From: Actinomycetota bacterium
GTDB lineage: Bacteria > Actinomycetota > Thermoleophilia > Gaiellales > Gaiellaceae
Assembly: GCA_005884155.1 (NCBI GenBank)
Contig: VAXD01000010.1
Coordinates: 1-15,156 of the forward strand
Direction: 5' to 3'
DNA length: 15,156 bases
Below, piece by piece: positions 7,119-13,718 of this stretch. The notes below the pieces were generated by a model, which worked only from the letters and a program-made list of their open reading frames with translations, had not been told where the DNA came from and made no database searches. How positions within the stretch are numbered: the first letter of the stretch is position 1; the number at the start of each line of letters is the position of its first letter. The position numbers and the translations under genes were made by a program.

Positions 7119-8313
7119 GCGATTCTGGTTCGTCGGGATCGGCGGCGCTGGGATGAGCGCCCTGGCGCTGGTCACGAAGGAATGGGGCGCGGAGGTCGGC
7201 GGCTCGGACCGGGCGCGCTCGTCTTACGTCGAGCGGCTCGAGGCGGCAGGTGTTCCGGTCGTGATCGGGCACGAGGCCGCAAACGTGCCGGACCGCGCCG
7301 AAGTGATCGTCTCGAGCGCGATCGCGCCGGACAACCCGGAGATCTCCGGCCGAGACGTGCGCAGGCGAGGCGAGCTGCTCGCGGAACTGCTCGAGCTTCG
7401 GCCGGCGATCGTCGTCGCGGGGGCGCATGGAAAGACCACCACGTCGGCGATGATCGCGTTCTGCCTCTACCGGCTCGGCCTCGACCCCGCGTTCCTGATC
7501 GGCGGCGAGGTGCCTCAGCTCGGCGGGAACGCGCGCTCCGGCGAAGGCTGGCTCGTGGCGGAGGGCGACGAGTCGGACCGGTCGCTCGAGCTGCTGCGCC
7601 CGAAGATCGCGGCCGTGACCAACGTCGAGCTCGACCACCACGCGACCTTCGCGTCAGAGGACGAATTGGAGGAGCTCTTCGACCGCTGGCTCGCCGGGAT
7701 CCCGGCGGTCGTGCGCGGACCTGAGCTCGAGCCGGTGGCGCTCGAGCTCGCCGTCCCCGGAGAGCACAACCGGAGAAACGCGGCCGTGGCGCTCGCTACG
7801 CTCGAGCTGGCCGGCGTCGAGCGCTCGGAGGCTGAGCGGGTGCTCGCCGAGTTCCGCGGCGTCGGGCGGCGGTTCGAGCCGCGCGGCGAGGCCGGCGGCG
7901 TGCGGGTCTTCGACGATTACGGTCACAATCCGACGAAGGTCGCGGCAACGCTTGAAGCCGCTCGGGCGGTCGCGGACGGCGGCCGTGTCCTCGTCCTCTT
8001 CCAGCCGCACCTCTACTCGCGCACGCGCCACACTGCGGCCGAGCTGGCGGATGCGCTGACGGGAGCGGATGTCGTCGCGGTGAGCGAGGTGTATGCGGCG
8101 CGGGAGGCGCCACAACCCGGTATCGGCGGGAAGCTGGTCGTGGATGCGCTCGCGAGTGAGCGGCCGGGGATGCCGGTCGCGTGGACGCCGCAGCTGGAGG
8201 ACGGCGCGCGCTTCCTCGCTCGCCGGGCGCGGCCGGGCGACCTCGTCCTGACGGTCGGCGCCGGCGACGTCGACCGGGCCGCGCCGCTGATCCTCGAGGA
8301 GCTCGGGGCATGA
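7105..8313 (+). CDS. murC: MurC, UDP-MurNAc:L-alanine ligase
   Basis: MurC starts the stem peptide by joining L-alanine to UDP-MurNAc. The 402-aa protein is shorter than the common 450-490. It shows the N-terminal GIGGAGMSALA loop, P-loop GAHGKTT at residues 106-112, VAEGDESDRS, NVELDHHATF, GEHNRRNAAVA and FQPHLYSRT. The loop usually written DDYGHHPTE is DDYGHNPTK here (270-278). It starts at TTG 7105, 14 bp inside murG; this start gives the short RRFWFVGIGG lead-in typical of the family, and later starts would cut the nucleotide-binding strand. It ends in an ATGA overlap with murB. Confidence 0.95.
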   Translation: MLEGRRFWFVGIGGAGMSALALVTKEWGAEVGGSDRARSSYVERLEAAGVPVVIGHEAANVPDRAEVIVSSAIAPDNPEISGRDVRRRGELLAELLELRPAIVVAGAHGKTTTSAMIAFCLYRLGLDPAFLIGGEVPQLGGNARSGEGWLVAEGDESDRSLELLRPKIAAVTNVELDHHATFASEDELEELFDRWLAGIPAVVRGPELEPVALELAVPGEHNRRNAAVALATLELAGVERSEAERVLAEFRGVGRRFEPRGEAGGVRVFDDYGHNPTKVAATLEAARAVADGGRVLVLFQPHLYSRTRHTAAELADALTGADVVAVSEVYAAREAPQPGIGGKLVVDALASERPGMPVAWTPQLEDGARFLARRARPGDLVLTVGAGDVDRAAPLILEELGA

Positions 8314-9194
8314 AGGTCGAGGAGGGCGTCGCGCTCTCCCGCTTCACGACGATCGGGACCGGCGGGCCGGCGACGGCCTTCGCACGGCCCGAGACCGTCG
8401 AGGCGCTCGAGGAGGCGCTTGCGTGGGCGAGGGAGCGGCAGCTTGCGGTCGCGACGATCGGGCTCGGCTCGAACCTGCTCGTCGCCGACGGCGGCTTCGA
8501 TGGGCTCGTGCTCAAGCTGGGCGGTGAGCTGGCGGCGGCCGAGATCGAGGGCGAGCGGCTGGTTGCCGGAGGCGGCGCCGCGAATGCGGTCTGCCTGCAC
8601 CGGGCTCGGGCGGCCGGCCTCGGCGGCTTCGAGTTCGCCTGCGCGATCCCCGGCACCGTCGGCGGCGGAGTCTGGATGAACGCAGGCGCCTACGGGAGCG
8701 ACTGGGCCGCAATCCTCGAGCGGGCGCTTGTGGTCGACGGGCACGGCGCGCACTGGCTCGGACCGGAGGAGCTTGGTCTCACCTACCGGCGCTCGGCGCT
8801 CCGCCACGGGCAGGTCGTCGCGCGCGCCGAGTTCCGGCTGGAGCCGCGGCCGGAGCAGGAGATCAAGGCGAAGGTGTCCGAGCTGCAGGCGCTGCGCAAG
8901 GCAGCCCAGCCGACGAACAAGCGCACCTTCGGCAGCGTCTTCAAGAACCCCGAGCACGAGCTCAGCGCGGGCCGGATGCTCGAGGCGTGCGGCCTCAGGG
9001 GCCACCAGATCGGGGGCGCGCAGATCTCGCTGCGGCACGCGAACTTCATCGAGAACGCCGGCGAGGCTCGGTCGGCGGACGCGATCGCGCTGATGGCCGA
9101 GGCGAGACGGCGCGCCTTGGAGCAGTTCGGCGTCGAGCTCGAGCACGAGGTCGAGTTCCTCGGCCCGCTCGAGCTACCGCCGCTCGGCGCGTGA
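8310..9194 (+). CDS. murB: MurB, UDP-N-acetylenolpyruvoylglucosamine reductase
   Basis: MurB is the FAD- and NADPH-dependent reductase that turns UDP-GlcNAc-enolpyruvate into UDP-MurNAc. The 294-aa product has the FAD-binding stretches TIGTGGPA and GLGSNLLVAD, the AIPGTVGGGVWMNAGAYG segment, YRRSALR, and FGSVFKNP with the proton-donating Ser at 209; SLRHANFIEN lies near the C-terminus. Length and overall form fit the shorter type II MurB. ATG 8310 makes an ATGA overlap with murC and was chosen over an upstream GTG because the family begins only a few residues before TIGTGG. It ends in a GTGA overlap with the kinase gene. Confidence 0.95.
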   Translation: MKVEEGVALSRFTTIGTGGPATAFARPETVEALEEALAWARERQLAVATIGLGSNLLVADGGFDGLVLKLGGELAAAEIEGERLVAGGGAANAVCLHRARAAGLGGFEFACAIPGTVGGGVWMNAGAYGSDWAAILERALVVDGHGAHWLGPEELGLTYRRSALRHGQVVARAEFRLEPRPEQEIKAKVSELQALRKAAQPTNKRTFGSVFKNPEHELSAGRMLEACGLRGHQIGGAQISLRHANFIENAGEARSADAIALMAEARRRALEQFGVELEHEVEFLGPLELPPLGA

Positions 9195-10036
9195 AGGACG
9201 AGCTTCGCGCCCGCGTGGAGCGGCGCCTCGGCGTCGACGCGTCGGCTGCACACGAGATCGACGAGGGTTGGGACAGCGTCGTCTTCGAGCTCGCAGGCTC
9301 GTGGATCGTCCGGGTCCCTCGGCGCGAGGACGTCCGCGAATGGCTCCGCCGGGAGGCCCGGTTGCTCCCGGAGCTTGCCTCACTGCTTCCCGTGCCGGTG
9401 CCGAGATTCGAGGTGCTCGAGGACTCGGACGTCTTCTTTGTCGCGTACCGGAAGCTGCCCGGCGAGCCGCCTGGCCCGGCCCCTGGAGCGACGCTCGCCC
9501 GACGGCTCGGCGAGCTGCTCCGGTCATTGCACGGCTTTCCGAGGGACCGTGCCCTCGAGCTCGGCGTTGAGAGCTTCGATGCGGGGAGCTGGTTGGAGCG
9601 TGAGCGCGCGTTCGCCGAGCGGTGCCGCCGGGAGGTCGCGCCGCTGCTCGACGCCGACGAGCGCCGGCGAGCGGAGGAGATGCACGGGAAGTTCTTCGCG
9701 ACCTGGGACCGCGCGCTCGAAACGGCCCTGATCCACGGGGATCTCGGGCCGGCGCACGTTCTCCGGCAGAGCCGACAACTCACCGGCGTGATCGACTGGA
9801 GCGATGCCTGCGTGGGCGACCCAGCGCTGGACCTTGCCTGGGCTCTGCACGGAACCCCTATGAAGTTCGCCGCGGCGCTACGCAAGAGCTATCCGGTGGA
9901 CGAGGCTCAGTTCGAACGGGCGGGTTACTACCACCGGCTCGGCCCCTGGCACGAGGTTCTCTTCGGGCTCGAGCGCGGGCGGCCGGCGTTGGTCGAGAGT
10001 GGCCTGGCCGGGGTTCGGAAGCGGCTGCCCGAGTAG
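9191..10036 (+). CDS. APH/Mph-like small-molecule phosphotransferase of unknown substrate
   Basis: The 281-aa product belongs to the phosphotransferase enzyme family (aminoglycoside phosphotransferase fold, kinase-like). It has an N-terminal lobe with WDSVVFELAGSWIVRVPR (a likely ATP-binding strand and Lys/Arg position), a catalytic loop LIHGDLGPAHVL with the catalytic Asp in HGD, and the metal-binding GVIDWSDACVGDPALDLAW. The HGDL...HVL / GVIDWS..A...DPA.D pattern is the one I associate with macrolide 2'-phosphotransferases, but the fold also includes the cell-wall sugar kinase AmgK (MurNAc/GlcNAc anomeric kinase), choline kinases and others. It starts at GTG 9191 overlapping the murB stop (GTGA), so it is translated with the cell wall genes, and it sits where ddl is found in many dcw clusters. 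It is not a D-Ala-D-Ala ligase: no ATP-grasp motifs. Substrate unknown; drug resistance should not be assumed. Confidence 0.85.
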   Translation: MKDELRARVERRLGVDASAAHEIDEGWDSVVFELAGSWIVRVPRREDVREWLRREARLLPELASLLPVPVPRFEVLEDSDVFFVAYRKLPGEPPGPAPGATLARRLGELLRSLHGFPRDRALELGVESFDAGSWLERERAFAERCRREVAPLLDADERRRAEEMHGKFFATWDRALETALIHGDLGPAHVLRQSRQLTGVIDWSDACVGDPALDLAWALHGTPMKFAAALRKSYPVDEAQFERAGYYHRLGPWHEVLFGLERGRPALVESGLAGVRKRLPE

Positions 10037-10068
10037 GAGCGCGCCGGGCCGCGGCGAAACCCTTGGCC

Positions 10069-10869
10069 ATGCCCGAGCGCCCTCGAGCCCGCAGCGCGGC
10101 GGTCCCGCTTCCGGCCGGGAGAGGCGCGCCGCTTCTACGCGCACTCCCGTCGGGGCGGTCGCTGCTGATCGGGTTCGCGATCGTCGCAGCCGCGATCGGG
10201 CTATACGCGCTCGCACGCTTCAGCCCGATGTTCGCCCTGCAGCGGATCGAGGTCGAGGGCGCGCCGCCCTCTGTCGCCGCACACGTACGCGCTGCGCTCG
10301 AGCCGCTCAATGGCACGAGCCTGCTCGCGCTCGACGGTGCCGCCGTCCAACGGGCCCTCGCGCCGCTCACGGACGTCTCGGCTGCCCGCTACGACCGTAA
10401 TTTCCCGCACACGCTTCGAATCGTGGTTCGTCCCGAGCTGCCGGTGGCGATCGCGCGGCGTGGTGCGAGTGCGTGGCTGGTTGCGGGTGATGCGCGCGTG
10501 ATCGCGAGCACACGACTCGGGACGCATCGCGAGCTGCCCCGGGTCTGGCTGAGCGGATCGGCGGATCCGCAGCCCGGCTCGGCCCTCGCGGACGGAGACG
10601 CACTGCGTGCTGTCCGCGCGCTCGGGCGAGCGCAGCGCTTGCACTTTCCCGGACGCATCCTGTTCGTTCGGCTGCACGAGCATGACCTGACTTTCGTTCT
10701 CGCATCCGGGCTCGAGCTCCGCCTGGGCGACGTGCGCGCGATCCGGCTGAAGCTCGCGGTCGCTGCACAGATCGCCCCAAAGCTGCCGCAGAGCGGGGGC
10801 TACGCGTATCTCGACGTCAGCGTTCCTGGCCGTCCCGTGGCAGGTACGGACTCTAAACCCGAAGGTTGA
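10069..10869 (+). CDS. ftsQ: FtsQ/DivIB divisome protein
   Basis: FtsQ is a bitopic membrane protein that links early and late divisome components. The 266-aa product has a basic cytoplasmic N-terminus, one membrane segment at about residues 32-49 (LLIGFAIVAAAIGLYALA), and an extracytoplasmic POTRA domain from about 55 to 125, including FALQRIEVEG, LNGTSLLALD and the RNFPHTLRIVVRPELPVA strand typical of the family, followed by the FtsQ beta domain. The start is the ATG at 10069, 32 bp after the kinase stop; a TTG two codons earlier is an alternative. The reading frame continues far upstream, but those residues overlap the kinase gene in another frame and are not credible. No strong ribosome binding site is visible. 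Confidence 0.9.
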   Translation: MPERPRARSAAVPLPAGRGAPLLRALPSGRSLLIGFAIVAAAIGLYALARFSPMFALQRIEVEGAPPSVAAHVRAALEPLNGTSLLALDGAAVQRALAPLTDVSAARYDRNFPHTLRIVVRPELPVAIARRGASAWLVAGDARVIASTRLGTHRELPRVWLSGSADPQPGSALADGDALRAVRALGRAQRLHFPGRILFVRLHEHDLTFVLASGLELRLGDVRAIRLKLAVAAQIAPKLPQSGGYAYLDVSVPGRPVAGTDSKPEG

Positions 10870-10879
10870 GCCTTAGAGT
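10850..10879 (+). other. Weak stem-loop over the ftsQ stop codon
   Basis: ACTCTAA (10850-10856) pairs perfectly with TTAGAGT (10873-10879), and ACC/GGT can pair inside around a CGAA loop. It straddles the ftsQ stop. No T-tract follows, so it is not a convincing terminator; it might affect mRNA ends. Confidence 0.3.
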
Positions 10880-10897
10880 TATGCGCTTCAATCGGCG

Positions 10898-10926
10898 TTG
10901 ACAGGCGTCGCCTCGGCGCGTACCCT
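10898..10926 (+). promoter_or_regulatory. Sigma-70-type promoter of ftsZ
   Basis: A consensus -35 TTGACA (10898-10903) is followed after exactly 17 bp by TACCCT (10921-10926), which keeps the key TA...T of the -10 hexamer. Transcription would start near 10933, giving a leader of about 48 nt. A dedicated ftsZ promoter between ftsQ and ftsZ is common in bacteria. Confidence 0.7.
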
Positions 10927-10933
10927 CCCGGAC

Positions 10934-10953
10934 CTGGAAGGCAAAGGTTCCAG
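10934..10953. promoter_or_regulatory. 20-bp dyad at the expected ftsZ transcription start
   Basis: CTGGAA (10934-10939) and TTCCAG (10948-10953) are perfect inverted repeats around an 8-bp centre that itself begins and ends GG. The position, just after the -10 box, suits a repressor site or a 5' stem in the ftsZ leader. Confidence 0.4.
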
Positions 10954-10962
10954 TAGAGCTTC

Positions 10963-10970
10963 AGGTGGAG
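10963..10970 (+). promoter_or_regulatory. Ribosome binding site of ftsZ
   Basis: AGGTGGAG lies ten bases before the ATG at 10981. It supports this start and is one of the few clear Shine-Dalgarno sequences here. An ATG at 10971 is closer but meets a stop after two codons. Confidence 0.65.
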
Positions 10971-10980
10971 ATGGGTTGAG

Positions 10981-12034
10981 ATGAGAGATCAAACGGGTAA
11001 CTACCTTGCGTTGATCAAGGTCGTCGGGGTCGGGGGCGGCGGCTCGAACGCCGTCAACCGGATGGTCGACGCCGGTCTCGCGGGGGTCGAGTTCATAGCG
11101 ATCAACACCGACGCGCAGGCACTCCTGATGTGCGACGCCGACGTGAAGATGCCGATCGGCTCTGCGGTGACGCGCGGTCTCGGCGCCGGTGCGGATCCAT
11201 CGGTCGGCCGCGAGGCAGCTCACGAGAGCCGCGACGAGCTGAAGGAGGCGCTGAAGGGCGCCGACATGATCTTCGTCACCGCCGGCGAGGGCGGCGGGAC
11301 CGGCACAGGCGCCGCGCCGATCGTCGCGGAGCTCGCACAAGAGCTCGGAGCGCTCTGCGTCGGCGTCGTCACGCGGCCCTTCTCGTTCGAGGGCCGCCGC
11401 CGCGCGGAAGTCGCATCGCTCGGAGTCGAAGAGCTGCGCGATCACGTCGACACGTTGATCGTGATCGAGAACGACCGGCTCCTGCAGGTCGTCGGACGAC
11501 GTGCTCCGCCAGGGTGTCCAGGGGATCACCGACCTGATCACGATCCCCGGCCTCGTCAACCTCGACTTCGCCGACGTCCGGACGATCATGAGCGAGGCCG
11601 GCTCGGCGCTGATGGGAATCGGGACCGCGTCCGGGGAGAGCCGCGCGACCGTCGCCGCCCGCCAGGCCGTGTCGTCGCCGCTGCTCGAGTCTTCGATCGA
11701 GGGCGCGACCGGGATCCTGCTGAACGTGAGCGGCGGCCCGAACATCGGCCTCTTCGAGGTGAACGAGGCCGCGGAGGTCGTCACGTCCGCCGCCGACCAG
11801 AACGCGAACGTGATCTTCGGGGCCGTGATCGACGAGTCGCTTGCCGACGAGGTCCGCGTGACCGTCATCGCCACCGGCTTCGGCCCGGCGCGCCTGCGCC
11901 GCCGGCGTCGTGCCGAGCAGCCCGCCGAGGAAGCGGCGGCGGCCGAGGCAGGCGGCCAGCGCGAGGTGCCGGCGGAGCGTTTCGAAGTGTCGGACGAGAT
12001 CCTCGAGGTCCCGTCCTTCCTGCGCGACGGTTAG
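10981..12034 (+). pseudogene. ftsZ: FtsZ cell-division GTPase, internally deleted and frameshifted
   Basis: FtsZ is the tubulin-like GTPase that forms the Z ring. The first half is in the frame of ATG 10981: GVGGGGSNAVNRM, INTDAQAL, the tubulin signature GGGTGTG at residues 104-110, and VIENDRLLQVV ending at 11493. From 11495 the protein continues in the +1 frame: DDVLRQGVQGITDLITIPGLVNLDFADVRTIM (T7 catalytic loop NLDFAD), the C-terminal subdomain, a short linker and the tail EVPSFLRDG that would bind SepF-like partners, ending at TAG 12032-12034. About 13 residues that normally join the two parts (start of core helix H7, with guanine contacts) are missing, which equals 38 bp. As written, translation from 10981 leaves the FtsZ sequence after VV and stops at 12063. 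Because FtsZ is essential, an assembly or read error is the simplest explanation; a second ftsZ elsewhere is the alternative. Confidence 0.93.
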
Positions 12035-12099
12035 CCCAAAGACTTTTCGTGCGAGTGGTTTAAGCGTCGCGCGGCCGGGAGATGATCGGTGTGCCCTCT

Positions 12100-12125
12100 C
12101 GGGTCGACCGTTAAGAGTCGACCCG
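12100..12125. repeat. 9-bp perfect inverted repeat
   Basis: CGGGTCGAC (12100-12108) and GTCGACCCG (12117-12125) are separated by 8 bases. It has no T-tract, so it is either an RNA hairpin protecting the ftsZ 3' end or a protein-binding site. It stands 14 bases before the terminator stem. Confidence 0.6.
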
Positions 12126-12139
12126 CGATGACCCGGTCC

Positions 12140-12190
12140 GCCGTCCCGGTTTCGGCCTCGCAAGAAGCCGAAGCCGGGGCGGCTCCTTTT
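12140..12190 (+). terminator. Rho-independent terminator after ftsZ
   Basis: A 17-bp stem (12140-12156 with 12167-12183, two G-U wobbles, no gaps) closes a 10-nt loop and is followed by TCCTTTT (12184-12190). It should end the dcw transcript, or act as an attenuator if a promoter lies between ftsZ and it. Confidence 0.8.
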
Positions 12191-12213
12191 CACGCCAGGC
12201 GGGCCCGCGCCTT

Positions 12214-12219
12214 TAGCAT
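12214..12219 (+). promoter_or_regulatory. Possible -10 box of a leaderless gcvT mRNA
   Basis: TAGCAT keeps the TA...T of a -10 hexamer and lies 9 bases before the gcvT ATG, so transcription would begin at or next to the start codon. No Shine-Dalgarno sequence precedes gcvT, which fits. A -35 is weak (TTCACG at 12189-12194, 19-bp spacing). Confidence 0.35.
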
Positions 12220-12228
12220 CAGTGCCCG

Positions 12229-13305
12229 ATGCAGACGCTGCTGCGAACGCCGCTCTTCGACCGCCACGTCGCGCTCGGCGCGCGACTCGTCCCGTTCGCG
12301 GGCTGGGAGATGCCGGTGCAGTACGAAGGCGTCATCCCGGAGCACTTCGCGGTGCGCCGCGACTGCGGGGTCTTCGACGTCTCGCACATGGGCGAGCTCG
12401 AAGTCGAAGGCCCGCCGGCGCGTGACTTCCTGCAGTCGCTGCTCTCGAACGACCTCGACAGGATCGGCCCCGGCCAGGCGCAGTACACGCTGCTGACGAA
12501 CGACCAGGGCGGGATCGTCGACGACCTGATTGCGTACGAGCGTTCGCCGGAGAGCTTTCTCCTGATCGTCAATGCATCGAACCGCGAGGCCGACTTCGCC
12601 TGGCTCCAGGAGCGCGAGCTCGACGGTATGGAGGTGCGCGACGTCTCGGATGGGTACGCGCTGCTGGCCGTGCAAGGCTCGCGCTCGCTCGAGCGGCTTG
12701 GATTGGAGGAGGCTCCTACCTTTACGTTCGCCGACGGTGAGATCGACGGCGTCGAGTGCACCATCAACCGGACCGGCTATACGGGCGAGGTCGGGGTCGA
12801 GCTGCTCGTCGCGGCGGACGCGGCTGGGGAGCTCTGGGACCGGGTGCTCGAGCGCGGCGCCGTTCCGTGCGGCCTCGGCGCGCGCGACACGCTGCGGCTC
12901 GAGGTCTGCTACCCGCTACACGGCAACGACATCAGCCCCGAGACCGACGCGATCTCCGCGGGTCTCGGCTGGGTCTGCGCGCTCGACAAGGAGTTCACGG
13001 GCGTGGCCGAGCTGAGGCGGGTCAAGGAGGAGGGCCCGGCCCGCCGGCTCGCGGCGTTCGTGATGGACGAGCCCGGGATTCCGCGGCAGGGAATGGCGAT
13101 CCTCGACGGCGCCGGTCAAGCGGTCGGCGAGGTCACGTCCGGCTCGCACTCGCCGATGCTCGAGCGAGGGATCGGCCTCGGCTACGTCGCGGCGGATCTG
13201 GCGCAGCCCGGCACAGAGGTGATGATCGACATCCGCGGCCGCTCGCGCCGTGCGAGCGTCACGAAGAAGCCGATCTACTCACGAGAGGAGCGGAATGGCG
13301 GCTGA
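12229..13305 (+). CDS. gcvT: GcvT, aminomethyltransferase (T protein) of the glycine cleavage system
   Basis: The T protein moves the aminomethyl carbon from the H-protein lipoyl arm to tetrahydrofolate, releasing ammonia and 5,10-methylene-THF. The 358-aa product has normal length and the family motifs: FAGWEMPVQY, GVFDVSHMGE, the folate-site GGIVDDL at residues 94-100 with the conserved Asp at 98 or 99, NRTGYTGE, GLGARDTLRLE, and GEVTSGSHSP near the C-terminus. It starts the gcv operon just after the terminator. The ATG at 12229 has no ribosome binding site but a possible -10 box right before it. Its last 11 bases overlap gcvH. Confidence 0.96.
   Translation: MQTLLRTPLFDRHVALGARLVPFAGWEMPVQYEGVIPEHFAVRRDCGVFDVSHMGELEVEGPPARDFLQSLLSNDLDRIGPGQAQYTLLTNDQGGIVDDLIAYERSPESFLLIVNASNREADFAWLQERELDGMEVRDVSDGYALLAVQGSRSLERLGLEEAPTFTFADGEIDGVECTINRTGYTGEVGVELLVAADAAGELWDRVLERGAVPCGLGARDTLRLEVCYPLHGNDISPETDAISAGLGWVCALDKEFTGVAELRRVKEEGPARRLAAFVMDEPGIPRQGMAILDGAGQAVGEVTSGSHSPMLERGIGLGYVAADLAQPGTEVMIDIRGRSRRASVTKKPIYSREERNGG
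13283..13290 (+). promoter_or_regulatory. Ribosome binding site of gcvH
   Basis: GAGAGGAG, inside the end of gcvT, lies four bases before the ATG at 13295. It fixes that start rather than a GTG at 13250 that would extend the frame 15 codons into gcvT. Confidence 0.7.
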
Positions 13306-13690
13306 GAGCTACCCCGACGACCTGCGCTACCACCGCGAGCACGACTGGGCGCGGATCGACGGCGACGAGGCGACGTTCGGCATCACCTGGTTCGCGCAGG
13401 ACGCACTCGGTGAGCTCGTCCACTTCGAGGCGCCCGAGGATGGCGCGACGGTGAACAAGGACCAGGGGTACGCCGAGGTCGAGTCGGTCAAGGCCGTGTC
13501 CGACGTGATCGCACCGCTCTCCGGCGAGATCCTCGAAGTCAATTCGGCCATCGCCGACGCGCCCGAGACAGTCAACGCCGATCCGTACGGCGAGGGCTGG
13601 CTCTTGCGCGTGCGGCTGACCGACCCCAGCGAGGTCGACTCGCTGCTCGACGCCGAGGCGTACCGGCAGTTCCTCGCCGACCAGGGGTGA
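13295..13690 (+). CDS. gcvH: GcvH, lipoyl carrier (H protein) of the glycine cleavage system
   Basis: The H protein carries the aminomethyl group between the P and T proteins on a lipoylated lysine. The 131-aa product matches the family length. It has YHREHDWARID at the N-terminus, FAQDALGELVHFEAPEDG, and the lipoylation site VESVKAVSD with the acceptor Lys at 66, then IAPLSGEILEVN and the DPYGEGWLLRV region. ATG 13295 is supported by a good ribosome binding site and overlaps the gcvT stop by 11 bp. gcvPA follows after 28 bp. Confidence 0.96.
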   Translation: MAAESYPDDLRYHREHDWARIDGDEATFGITWFAQDALGELVHFEAPEDGATVNKDQGYAEVESVKAVSDVIAPLSGEILEVNSAIADAPETVNADPYGEGWLLRVRLTDPSEVDSLLDAEAYRQFLADQG

Positions 13691-13718
13691 GCGCGACCTC
13701 CCGCGAGCGCACGATCGG

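Larger units (their letters stand above)
12035..12228. other. Intergenic region between ftsZ and gcvT
   Basis: No plausible gene is seen in these 194 bp. They contain a 9-bp palindrome, a strong intrinsic terminator and a possible promoter, listed separately. The usual actinobacterial followers of ftsZ (ylmD/ylmE, sepF, ylmG, divIVA) do not appear. Confidence 0.7.

Noticed and set aside
9622..10068. N-terminal extension of ftsQ upstream of its ATG
   Set aside because: It overlaps the kinase gene in another frame, and the FtsQ family starts a short distance before its single membrane helix.
10850..10879. Terminator between ftsQ and ftsZ
   Set aside because: The stem is AT-rich, interrupted, and lacks a following T-tract.
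11485..11510. Programmed ribosomal frameshift in ftsZ
   Set aside because: No slippery run or stimulatory structure is seen, and about 13 conserved residues are missing, which a frameshift alone would not restore.
12035..12228. Glycine riboswitch upstream of gcvT
   Set aside because: The hallmark ACCGAAGG-type and CAGGNAAAAGGAC-type segments of the glycine aptamer are absent on the + strand; only simple hairpins are present.
12128..12228. Leader peptide beginning ATGACCCGG before gcvT
   Set aside because: The frame has no stop before gcvT, runs on into it out of frame, and crosses the terminator.
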